Assembly (NCBI GenBank): GCA_903887005.1
Contig: CAISOH010000334.1
Span: 1-34,589, forward strand
DNA: 34,589 nt
Source of the DNA: an uncultured Bacteroidota bacterium
GTDB taxonomy: Bacteria; Bacteroidota; Bacteroidia; Chitinophagales; Chitinophagaceae
Reading direction: 5' to 3'
The position numbers and the translations under genes are program-made. The notes below the pieces were generated by a model that did not search any database, was not told where the DNA came from, and saw only the letters and a list, made by a program, of their open reading frames with translations. Each line of letters opens with the position of its first letter. Position 1 is the first letter of the stretch. Below, piece by piece: positions 8,688 through 17,302 of the stretch.

Positions 8688-9374
8688 TCAATTTGCAGGT
8701 TGGTCTTCCGTTTTTTTATCTTCCTGCTTTTGCCCGGCAACAAACCATGATGCAATAAACCCTGAAAATGTTCCGTATAGTGCAACACCCATAGTCATTA
8801 GGGCAATTCCTATAAATCTTCCTTCCCAGGTAACAGGATATTTGTCATCGTAACCGGCGGTTACTACTGATACATAAGCCCAATATAAAGCATCTCCGGC
8901 AGTTTTAATGTTACTTTCCGGGTCGGTTTCTACTTGTAAAATGCCGATGGCAGAAAAAATTATCAGAAGGATGGTGAGTATTATAACAGAAGTAAATGTT
9001 CCTTCCACTTTGTTACGAAAGATATGATGTATAAAATGTCTTGTGGTGCGGAACGTTCTTACAATCCGCAATAACCGGATTAAACGAAGTACCCGGCCTA
9101 CTCTTAAATAAGTGATCACCGGAATGCTTGCAACCAGGTCGATCCACCCCCAGCGCATAAATTCCATTTTATTTTCCGCCTTATATAATCTTATGAAAAA
9201 CTCCACCAAAAAGAAAACACAAATACAATCATCAATAATATTAATTACCCTGGAAGTTTCCTGGGGTAATTTGACAAAAAGGTCAACGAGCATTGCTCCT
9301 AAGACATAAATTGTCAGAATTAATACAATCAGATTTAAAAAACCAATTTTTTGTTGTTGATTATTTTCTTCCAT
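8688..9374 (-). CDS. Voltage-gated-type ion channel (6TM) with atypical selectivity filter
   Basis: S4-like RVGRVLRLIRLLRIVRTFRTTRHF, pore AGDALYWAYVSVVTAGYDDKYPVTWEG, S6 GVALYGTFSGFIASWFV. Start set at MEENNQQQ (9374); the ORF track opens at 9413. Confidence 0.85.
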   Translation of the reverse strand: MEENNQQQKIGFLNLIVLILTIYVLGAMLVDLFVKLPQETSRVINIIDDCICVFFLVEFFIRLYKAENKMEFMRWGWIDLVASIPVITYLRVGRVLRLIRLLRIVRTFRTTRHFIHHIFRNKVEGTFTSVIILTILLIIFSAIGILQVETDPESNIKTAGDALYWAYVSVVTAGYDDKYPVTWEGRFIGIALMTMGVALYGTFSGFIASWFVAGQKQEDKKTEDQPAN

Positions 9375-9450
9375 TCTTTTTAGGTTATGGATAAAGATAA
9401 AATCATTTATCAAATAAACTGTTAAATCCCAACCCTATCTTCTCTCTTCT

Positions 9451-9576
9451 TCAGATGCATTTTCCTTCAATGCTAACCAGGCGATCATTCCATGCAAATA
9501 TTACTTCCAATGTCTCATTTTTCAGACTTAGATATTCCCAGATGCTGTTATAAATCAGTGGTTGTTCTAATGACAT
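9451..9576 (-). CDS. Candidate 41-aa small ORF
   Basis: Manual translation: MSLEQPLIYNSIWEYLSLKNETLEVIFAWNDRLVSIEGKCI*. Lies in the intergenic gap upstream of the channel gene. Composition is protein-like, with no other support. Confidence 0.25.
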   Translation of the reverse strand: MSLEQPLIYNSIWEYLSLKNETLEVIFAWNDRLVSIEGKCI

Positions 9577-9809
9577 TAATTTCCAAAATACGGAAAATAG
9601 TTCCTGTTTAAGGAATTAATGCATTTTATTTAAATACGTAAGTGATTGAATATTTTCATTTTAATAAATAGGCATGTTTATTGCCAATAATCTCTTGAGG
9701 AAAATACCCCCAAATTGGGAATTGTGTATAATGACAGATAGTGAAAAAGCATTTGCTTATATAAAAATATAATGAATTAGTCCGTGATAATATTTCAAAA
9801 ACAAAACAA

Positions 9810-12800
9810 ATGAAACAAACAACACTTCCATTTCCAGGACTCAATGCAAATCCAATCGGATTATTTACAAAAAAATTGTTTTTTTTGATATTGGCTATGT
9901 TACTGTTTTTTGTTACAGTAAAGGCAACGCCGGCCGCAATTACCGGTACTACAACCATAGCGGTAGGTAGCACAACCACATTATCGGATGCCACCACCGG
10001 GGGGACCTGGATGAGTTCCAATTTGTCAATAGCGACAGTTGGGTCTCTGACAGGCGTTGTTAGCGGATTAACTGCAGGTACCTGCAATATTACATATACT
10101 GCCGGAGGCTCTTATGTATATACAACCATGACTGTTTCAACGGTGTCTTCTTCACACCTGATCACAACATTTGCAGGCAATGGAACAGCTGGTTATAGTG
10201 GTGACGGAAGCGCTGCTATTGCCGGGGAATTAAGTGATCCATATGCAGTAGCAGTTGACGGAAGCGGTAATGTATATATTGCGGACAAGGGTAACAATTG
10301 TATTCGTAAAGTAAATACATCCGGCATTATAACCACATTTGCAGGTAATGGTACAGCCGGCTATTCCGGAGATGGCGGACCTGCATCTTCTGCGAAGTTA
10401 GATAAGCCTACGGGTGTAGCCTGCGATATAAGCGGTAATGTTTATATTGCTGATCAGGTTAATAATTGTATCCGTAAAGTAAATACTTCAGGCATAATCA
10501 AAACATTTGCCGGTAATGGCACAGCAGGATATACAGGTGATGGCAGTGCGGCCACGGCAGCTGAATTAAATCAACCTATAAACGTAGCAAGTGATTTTTC
10601 AGGTAACCTGTTTATTGTTGACTTTAACAATAGCGCTATACGCAAAGTTAATTCATCAGGAATTATCAGCACGGTAGCCGGTAACGGCACATGTGGATTT
10701 AGCGGTGATGGCGGTGCGGCAACCAGCGCTAAATTATACCATCCTACCATGATGGCCTGCGATGCAAGCGGGAACCTGTATATTGATGATGAAAATAATG
10801 ACAGGATACGTAAAGTAAATACTTCCGGAGTGATTACAACTATCGCCGGCGATGGCATTGATTCCTTTAGCGGCGATGGCGGACCGGCAACGGCTGCGAG
10901 ATTAAATGAAACTTATGGTGTTTGTGTAGATGGAAAAGGAAATGTGTATATAGCGGATTTAGTAAATCAGCGTATCCGTAAGGTTGACACTTCAGGTATT
11001 ATTACTACCATATGCGGAACAGGAGTAAGGGGCGCTTTGGGAGACTGCGGCCCTGCTACAGCAGCGCAATTATATAACCCATATGGTATTTGTATTGATA
11101 ACTCAGGTAATATATTTATTGCTGATAATATAAATGAAAAAGTCCGTAAAATATCTGGCTATTCATCAGTAATTACAGGTGCCACAACAGTGATGGCCGG
11201 AAGTATAATTACTTTAAGTAATGCCACTCCAGGTGGCGTCTGGACCAGCTCTAATACATCAGTAGCCACAATAGGTTCCCTTACCGGAATAGCAACAGGA
11301 GTAGCTGCCGGTACCTGCACTATTTCATACAACATCAGCGGCTGTTATGTTTATGCAACATTGACTGTTACCGCCATATCATCCATCACGGGAACTTCTT
11401 CAGTTTGTGCAGGCTCTTCAATTACTTTATCCGATGCTACAACCGGAGGCACATGGAGCAGCAGCAATACTGCTGTTGCTACAGTGGGCTCATCAACTGG
11501 AATTGTAAGCGGTATATCAGCAGGTACTTCAATTATATCTTATACAATATACGGGGGAGCGGTTACAAAAACAGTTACTGTCAATGCAACACCATCTGCA
11601 ATTGCCGGTATTACCACCTTAGGAAGCGGAAGCTCTACAACATTATCCGATTGTATCACTGGTGGAACCTGGACAAGTTCAAATACGTCTGTAGCGACAG
11701 TTGGGGCTATGACTGGCGTGGTTACAGGAGTAACTGCAGGTACAACCAATATTACCTATTCTATTGGGGGCTGTTATGTATATACAACCTTTACTGTTAT
11801 TTCCGTATCCTCTATTACAGGTACGGCCACTGTCTGTAAAGGGTCTGTCACTACTTTAAGCAACGCCATAACCGGCGGCACATGGAGCAGCAGTAATACA
11901 TCTGTTGCAACAGTGGGTGCTTCCACAGGGGTAGTTACCGGTGTATCTGCAGGCACATCCGTTATTTCTTATACCATATACTGCAGTACGGTTACAAAAA
12001 CAGTTACTGTAAATGCAATGCCTACTGCAATTACCGGTAGTACAACTGTAGGAACGGGAGGTGCCACAACATTATCCGATGTCATCACAGGCGGTACCTG
12101 GACGAGTTCAAATACGGCAGTTGCTACGGTTGGGTATCTGACAGGCGTGGTTAACGGAGTATCAGCCGGTACAACCAGTATTACCTATTCTATTGCGGGT
12201 TGTTATGTATATGCAACCTTTACTGTTATTTCCGTATCTTCTATTATGGGTACGACTACTGTTTGCAAAGGGTCTGCCACTACATTAAGCAACGCCATAG
12301 CCGGCGGCACATGGAGCAGCAGCAATTCATCTGTTGCAACAGTGGGTTTATCCACAGGAGTAGTTACCGGTATATCAGCAGGCACATCCGTTATTTCTTA
12401 TACAATATATTGCAGTACGGTTACTAAAACAGTCACTGTAAATGCAATGCCGTCTGCAATTATCGGTAGTACAACCGTAGGAACGGGAGGCACAACAACA
12501 TTATCAGATGCCATCACAGGTGGCACCTGGACGTGTTCCAATACTTCGGTAGCAACAATTGGAGCTTTGACAGGCGTGGTTACGGGAGTATCTGCTGGTA
12601 CAGCTACTATTTCATACAATATCAACGGCTGTTATGTAACTGCAACAATGACTGTTAAAGGCATATCATCCATCACCGGAACTGCAACTGTTTGCACCGG
12701 CTCTTCAATTACTTTATCCGATGCTACAACCGGAGGGACCTGGAGCAGCAGCAATACAGCTGTTGCAATAGTGGGTTCATCAACGGGAACTGTCAGCGGA

Positions 12801-14966
12801 CTTGCCGCCGGAACTTCGGTTATTACGTATATGGTGTATGGCAGTGCGGTAACAACAGTAGTAACGGTAAATGCAACGCCGGCTGCTATAACCGGAGGTA
12901 CAAAAGTAGGCGTGGGCAGTAAAATTATCTTAACTGATGTCATTCCCGGGGGCATATGGACGAGTTCTGATACGACAGTTGCAAAGGTCTGTGCTCCCTG
13001 CGGATTTGTAACCGGGATATCGGCAGGTACCGCCACTATTACATATAATATTGGTGGCTGTTATGTAATTTCTCCAATTACTGTTGTTTCGATATCATCC
13101 ATTACGGGAACTACCACAATTTGCGCAGGCTCCTCTACCACTTTGTCCGATATGACTACCGGAGGCTCCTGGACAAGTAGCAATCCTTTGGTTGCAACAA
13201 TCGGTTTAACTACGGGTACTGTAACCGGCATTGCCGCAGGGACCGCTACCATATCTTATATGGTGTATGGTGGAACTGAGACAACGGTAGTTACAATTCA
13301 TGCAATGCCGGCGGCTATTACCGGGGCCTCTGTTGTTGCATGCGGAGGTACAATTACCTTAAATGATGCCACTGCCGGAGGTGCCTGGACGAGTTCAAAT
13401 ACGTTAACGGCTGCAATAGGCTCCCTTACCGGAGTAGTTACAGGAACAGCAGCAGGAACCAGCATTATATCTTATAGTCTGGGCTTTTGTTTTGCAACTT
13501 CTTTATTGAATGTAATTCCAATAGCGCCAATCACGGGTACGACAACGGTTTGTGCCGGCAATACTTCCACCTTATCAGATGCAACAACCGGGGGCACATG
13601 GAGCAGCAGCGATACTTCAATAGCTACAATAAACCCGACTTCAGGCCTTATGTACGGCGTTTCAGCAGGTACCTCGATTATATCTTATAATATCGCAGGA
13701 TACTCAAGGACTATCATAGTTACCATAAATGACATTCCAACGGTAGGTGCGGTTTCAGGTTTTACAATGGTATCAGTGGGCAACTCTATAAATTTAACAT
13801 GCTTTAGTTCAGGTGGGTCAATCGCCTGGACCAGCAGCAATTCTTCAATAGCCTCAGTTAATTCCATGGGAACCGTTACGGGAGTATCAAACGGAACTGC
13901 TATAATTACTTATAGTGTAACAGATGGCTGTGGCACTTCCGCTTCAACAATTACGATTACGGTTTATACCGGCATAACAGGAAGTATAGAAGTTTGTACC
14001 GGTGGTACCACAACTTTATTACATTCTATCTCTGGAGGTACATGGAGCAGCAGCAATACCTCAATCGCAACAATTAATTCCGGGACCGGGGTCCTGACAG
14101 GGATTTCTGCCGGAACTGCATATATTACTTATGAAATGGGAGGCACCGTTATAGTTACAGTGACCGTATTGCCTTTGCCGTCAGTAACCGGAACTGTAAC
14201 CAATGCAAGTTGCAATGGATATGCAAATGGTAATATTGAAATTTCCGTTTCAGGAGGTTCAACAAGGGGTACATGGCTCTATTATTCCTATCTGTGGAGC
14301 AACGGAGCAACAACAGATGGAGCATGGGCGTTAACGCCAGGTATTTATTCAGTTATCGCGACAGATCCTAATGGGTGTAGCGGAACTGCATCTTTTACTG
14401 TATCTGAACCTTCACCACTTGTTACTTCCGGCATTATTACTGATACTTTGCTAGGTTGCAGAGTAGGTAAAATTGATTTGACGGTTTCCGGAGGAACAAG
14501 TCCTTATACATATACCTGGAGTAACGGAGAAACAACGCAGGATATTTATGGATTATTGGAAGGGGAATATGTGGTTGACATTACAGACTCGAATAATTGT
14601 CAAAGCACCGGATGGTATTATATAGAATACTGCACAGGTTGTCATCAGGATGGCGTGCGCAGAACTAATAATCCGACAGCCGTTGTTCCTGTTAATGCTA
14701 ATGACATACCTGTAAAGGCTTACCCGAATCCGTTTACATCGAAAACAAATATAACATTTACGACTCCTGTATCCGGCCAAACTATTGTTGAAGTAATCAA
14801 TCCCGTTACCGGTGTGAAAGTCGGGACAATTTTTAACGAACATACAAATGCAGGTTCTGAACACAGCTGCGTTTTAAATGGAGATAATCTTTCCCCGGGA
14901 ATTTATTTATATAATATTTCTGTTGGTAATGCTACTTATACCGGCAAAGTAATCCTGGTAAAATAA
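9810..14966 (+). CDS. Giant T9SS-secreted adhesin: one Ig-like domain, about six NHL repeats, 14 further Ig-like (BIG_2-type) domains, two SprB-like repeats, T9SS type A sorting domain
   Basis: Signal/TM N-terminus; repeated GNVYIADxxNNxIRKVNTSGIITTFAGNGTAGYSGDGGPA (NHL); repeated TTLSDATTGGTWSSSNTSVATVGxxTGVVTGVSAGT (Ig-like); SVIATDPNGCSGTASFTVSEPSPL (SprB-like); C-terminal VKAYPNPF...LSPGIYLYNISVGNATYTGKVILVK. Confidence 0.93.
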   Translation: MKQTTLPFPGLNANPIGLFTKKLFFLILAMLLFFVTVKATPAAITGTTTIAVGSTTTLSDATTGGTWMSSNLSIATVGSLTGVVSGLTAGTCNITYTAGGSYVYTTMTVSTVSSSHLITTFAGNGTAGYSGDGSAAIAGELSDPYAVAVDGSGNVYIADKGNNCIRKVNTSGIITTFAGNGTAGYSGDGGPASSAKLDKPTGVACDISGNVYIADQVNNCIRKVNTSGIIKTFAGNGTAGYTGDGSAATAAELNQPINVASDFSGNLFIVDFNNSAIRKVNSSGIISTVAGNGTCGFSGDGGAATSAKLYHPTMMACDASGNLYIDDENNDRIRKVNTSGVITTIAGDGIDSFSGDGGPATAARLNETYGVCVDGKGNVYIADLVNQRIRKVDTSGIITTICGTGVRGALGDCGPATAAQLYNPYGICIDNSGNIFIADNINEKVRKISGYSSVITGATTVMAGSIITLSNATPGGVWTSSNTSVATIGSLTGIATGVAAGTCTISYNISGCYVYATLTVTAISSITGTSSVCAGSSITLSDATTGGTWSSSNTAVATVGSSTGIVSGISAGTSIISYTIYGGAVTKTVTVNATPSAIAGITTLGSGSSTTLSDCITGGTWTSSNTSVATVGAMTGVVTGVTAGTTNITYSIGGCYVYTTFTVISVSSITGTATVCKGSVTTLSNAITGGTWSSSNTSVATVGASTGVVTGVSAGTSVISYTIYCSTVTKTVTVNAMPTAITGSTTVGTGGATTLSDVITGGTWTSSNTAVATVGYLTGVVNGVSAGTTSITYSIAGCYVYATFTVISVSSIMGTTTVCKGSATTLSNAIAGGTWSSSNSSVATVGLSTGVVTGISAGTSVISYTIYCSTVTKTVTVNAMPSAIIGSTTVGTGGTTTLSDAITGGTWTCSNTSVATIGALTGVVTGVSAGTATISYNINGCYVTATMTVKGISSITGTATVCTGSSITLSDATTGGTWSSSNTAVAIVGSSTGTVSGLAAGTSVITYMVYGSAVTTVVTVNATPAAITGGTKVGVGSKIILTDVIPGGIWTSSDTTVAKVCAPCGFVTGISAGTATITYNIGGCYVISPITVVSISSITGTTTICAGSSTTLSDMTTGGSWTSSNPLVATIGLTTGTVTGIAAGTATISYMVYGGTETTVVTIHAMPAAITGASVVACGGTITLNDATAGGAWTSSNTLTAAIGSLTGVVTGTAAGTSIISYSLGFCFATSLLNVIPIAPITGTTTVCAGNTSTLSDATTGGTWSSSDTSIATINPTSGLMYGVSAGTSIISYNIAGYSRTIIVTINDIPTVGAVSGFTMVSVGNSINLTCFSSGGSIAWTSSNSSIASVNSMGTVTGVSNGTAIITYSVTDGCGTSASTITITVYTGITGSIEVCTGGTTTLLHSISGGTWSSSNTSIATINSGTGVLTGISAGTAYITYEMGGTVIVTVTVLPLPSVTGTVTNASCNGYANGNIEISVSGGSTRGTWLYYSYLWSNGATTDGAWALTPGIYSVIATDPNGCSGTASFTVSEPSPLVTSGIITDTLLGCRVGKIDLTVSGGTSPYTYTWSNGETTQDIYGLLEGEYVVDITDSNNCQSTGWYYIEYCTGCHQDGVRRTNNPTAVVPVNANDIPVKAYPNPFTSKTNITFTTPVSGQTIVEVINPVTGVKVGTIFNEHTNAGSEHSCVLNGDNLSPGIYLYNISVGNATYTGKVILVK
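11391..13964 (+). repeat. Higher-order 429-bp (143-aa) direct repeat, six units, each encoding an alternating pair of Ig-like domains
   Basis: The GGNAC start of the 'TVCxGS' domain recurs at 11391, 11820, 12249, 12678, 13107 and 13536, exactly 429 bp apart each time. The last unit diverges toward its end. Confidence 0.9.
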
Positions 14967-14990
14967 GGATAGTAAAGTTTCTGTATTTAT

Positions 14991-15029
14991 AAGTGGCTGT
15001 CTCGAAAATCCGGGACAGCCACTTTTTAT
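14991..15029 (+). terminator. Strong intrinsic terminator after the adhesin gene
   Basis: AAGTGGCTGTC (14991-15001) pairs with GACAGCCACTT (15014-15024), followed by a T-rich tract. Confidence 0.9.
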
Positions 15030-15098
15030 TAAGATACAGGTAAAGAAAATTTCCCGTCACAGCGAAGAATGAAGCAGCCAAATTCCCCTTATATTATG

Positions 15099-15106
15099 TA
15101 GCTTTG
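15099..15106 (+). promoter_or_regulatory. Possible -7 promoter element (TAgcTTTG) upstream of fabI
   Basis: TAGCTTTG matches TAnnTTTG 47 bp upstream of the ATG at 15153. No clear -33. Confidence 0.4.
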
Positions 15107-15152
15107 CGCGCAACTTAATATATATTTTAGGTTTTAACTTCTAATTTTGCTC

Positions 15153-15986
15153 ATGTCGCATCAATTACTGAAAGGAAAGAAAGGAATTATTTTCGGAGCG
15201 CTCGATGAGCGCTCTATTGCATGGAAAACCGCTCTGGCTGCCGTAGCCGAAGGCGCAGAGATAGTGCTGACCAATGCCCCTATTGCCCTGCGCATGGGAA
15301 AAATAAACGAACTGGCAAAACTTTGCAATGCGCAGGTAATACCGGCAGATGCCACCAACACTGCAGACATAGAAAACCTGATGACGAAAAGTATGGAAAT
15401 CCTGGGAGGTAAACTGGATTTTATACTTCACTCTATAGGCATGTCGCCCAATGTTCGGAAGAATATACCTTATACCGATACCAATTATGATAATTTTCTG
15501 AAGACCATAGATATATCGGCTCTGTCGCTGCACAGGGTATGCCAGGTGGCTATGAAGGCTGATGCAATGAATGAATGGGGTTCTATACTTGGGCTTAGCT
15601 ATATAGCAGCGCAACGTGTATTCCCCGGCTACAATGATATGGCCGACACCAAGGCTATGCTGGAAAGCATCGCCCGCAGTTTTGGTTATCAATACGGTAT
15701 TACGAAGAAAGTACGTATTAATACCATCAGCCAGTCGCCTACGGTTACTACTGCAGGTTCTGGAGTATCCGGCTTCGATGTATTTTACCATTATTCCGAA
15801 AAAATATCGCCATTAGGTAATGCCAGCGCTGAAGATTGCGCCAACTACTGTGTAATGATGTTCAGCGACTATACCCGGATGGTAACGATGCAGAACCTGT
15901 TTCATGATGGCGGTTTCTCCAATACCGGGGTAAGCCATGCATTGGTAGAGGATTTGCTGAAAGCTAATACCACCCCCAACCCCTAA
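15153..15986 (+). CDS. fabI: Enoyl-[acyl-carrier-protein] reductase (NADH), FabI-type SDR
   Basis: KGKKGIIFGALDERSIAWKTA (atypical Rossmann motif of FabI), LHSIGMSP, LSYIAAQRVFPGYNDMADTKAMLE (YX6K), RINTISQSPTVTTAGSGVSGF. Start set at the ATG at 15153 rather than the TTG at 15147. Confidence 0.95.
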   Translation: MSHQLLKGKKGIIFGALDERSIAWKTALAAVAEGAEIVLTNAPIALRMGKINELAKLCNAQVIPADATNTADIENLMTKSMEILGGKLDFILHSIGMSPNVRKNIPYTDTNYDNFLKTIDISALSLHRVCQVAMKADAMNEWGSILGLSYIAAQRVFPGYNDMADTKAMLESIARSFGYQYGITKKVRINTISQSPTVTTAGSGVSGFDVFYHYSEKISPLGNASAEDCANYCVMMFSDYTRMVTMQNLFHDGGFSNTGVSHALVEDLLKANTTPNP

Positions 15987-15987
15987 A

Positions 15988-16007
15988 GGGGAGCTTCCCC
16001 TCATTTT
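15988..16007. terminator. Possible terminator/intergenic repeat hairpin at the fabI 3' end
   Basis: GGGGA (15988-15992), GCT loop, TCCCC (15996-16000), then TCATTTT, within CCCCCAACCCCTAAAGGGGAGCTTCCCC. Confidence 0.5.
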
Positions 16008-16070
16008 GTATTCGCGGGTGAGGTTTTTTGGAGTGTGTCATATTATTGATTTAATGTGCCGGAATTACAA

Positions 16071-16078
16071 TATTTTTG
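16071..16078 (+). promoter_or_regulatory. Possible promoter of the porQ-like gene (TTG-N22-TAttTTTG)
   Basis: TTG at 16046-16048 and TATTTTTG at 16071-16078. The ORF-track TTG start (16076) falls inside the -7 element. Confidence 0.45.
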
Positions 16079-16081
16079 ATA

Positions 16082-17206
16082 ATGCAGCGTTTACAATTTA
16101 TGCGGATATTGAAATATACATTAGCGTGCCTGTTGATGCTATGCTGTCATTTAGTGGAATCGCAGGTAACAGGCGGACAATATGCTTTTGAATACCTGCG
16201 TATGTCTGACGCGCCCCATGTTTCGGCATCAGGTGGCATCAGTGTAGCCAATCCGGATAATGATATCGCATTCGCGCTGCAAAATCCCGCTATGATGCGC
16301 CCGGGGCTGCACAATAACCTGGAGCTTTCATACAACAATTATTATGCGGATATCAAGGTAATGAATATGCAATATGGGTACCATGTGCCAAAGCTGAATA
16401 CATCCTTCTTCTTTGGTGTTCAATACCTTAATTACGGTAGTATGACGGAAACGGACCCCATCGGTAATACATACGGTACTTTCCATGCTATTGATTATGC
16501 CCTTACTTTTGGAGCTTCCCATACCTACTTAGAGCACTGGCGTTACGGGGCAGATATAAAAATTGCCCATTCAGATTATTCGCTGGTAACTGCAACCGCA
16601 ATTATGACAGATGTGGGAATCAATTATTTCGACACATCTACTTTATGGGATTTTGGGGCGGTGGCGAAAAATATGGGCGTGATCACAAAAACATATACCC
16701 CGCAAAACCATGAGCCTATCCCATTCGATCTGCAAATTGGAGTAAGCAAGCGTTTCAAGCACCTTCCGTTGCGCCTGATTGGTACTGTTCATCATCTTTA
16801 TGAATGGGATATCCGTTACAGCAATCCTGCAGACCTGACCGGCGCCAATGCCTTTGGCCAAAATGATACTGTTTCAGACAAAGGCTCCCATTTTGCCGAT
16901 AAGTTTTTCCGCCACTTTATTTTCGGCGCTGAGCTTACGCTTGGAAAGCGTATCACCCTCTCCGCATCCTATAACGACCTGCAGCGGAGAGAACTGGCGC
17001 TCTCCACCAGGCCGGGCCTTGCCGGGTTTGCATTTGGCGCAGGCATAGAGCTTAGTAAGTTCCAGGTTCACTATGCACGGACATACTACCATATAGCAGG
17101 CGCTTACAACGAGATAGGTATTACCATGGCGCTGAATAAGCTGATAGGCCTCAACAAAACAGGTGATAAGATACACTGGAGTGATGAGTATCCCGATGCA
17201 GAATAG
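16082..17206 (+). CDS. porQ: Type IX secretion system protein PorQ-like
   Basis: Signal peptide (RILKYTLACLLMLCCHLVESQ), GGQYAFEYLRMSDAPHVSASGGISVANPDNDIAFALQNPAMMRPGLHNNLELSYNNYYADI. The start could also be 16100. Confidence 0.8.
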   Translation: MQRLQFMRILKYTLACLLMLCCHLVESQVTGGQYAFEYLRMSDAPHVSASGGISVANPDNDIAFALQNPAMMRPGLHNNLELSYNNYYADIKVMNMQYGYHVPKLNTSFFFGVQYLNYGSMTETDPIGNTYGTFHAIDYALTFGASHTYLEHWRYGADIKIAHSDYSLVTATAIMTDVGINYFDTSTLWDFGAVAKNMGVITKTYTPQNHEPIPFDLQIGVSKRFKHLPLRLIGTVHHLYEWDIRYSNPADLTGANAFGQNDTVSDKGSHFADKFFRHFIFGAELTLGKRITLSASYNDLQRRELALSTRPGLAGFAFGAGIELSKFQVHYARTYYHIAGAYNEIGITMALNKLIGLNKTGDKIHWSDEYPDAE

Positions 17207-17210
17207 GCTG

Positions 17211-17282
17211 GGTTAATTGGTTAAAGGGTTAAAAGGTTAATAGGTTAAAAAGTTAATAGGTTAAAAGGTTAATTGGCTAAGA
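17211..17282. repeat. 8-bp short tandem repeat, about 9 degenerate units (GGTTAAAA/GGTTAATA)
   Basis: ggttaatt-ggttaaag-ggttaaaa-ggttaata-ggttaaaa-agttaata-ggttaaaa-ggttaatt-ggctaaga, in phase every 8 bp. Confidence 0.9.
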
Positions 17283-17302
17283 TAGTAAAGACAGAATAAC
17301 CA

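Noticed and set aside
11405-13690. Out-of-frame ORFs inside the adhesin (e.g. 11405-11839 +, 12632-13036 -, 12692-12922 +)
   Set aside because: Repetitive shadow frames of the Ig array with odd compositions (Cys/Tyr/Arg-rich on +, Val/Pro/Thr-rich on -). The 1718-aa frame explains the region.
15165-15791. 208-aa minus-strand ORF opposite fabI
   Set aside because: Antisense to the well-supported fabI frame; no recognisable motifs.
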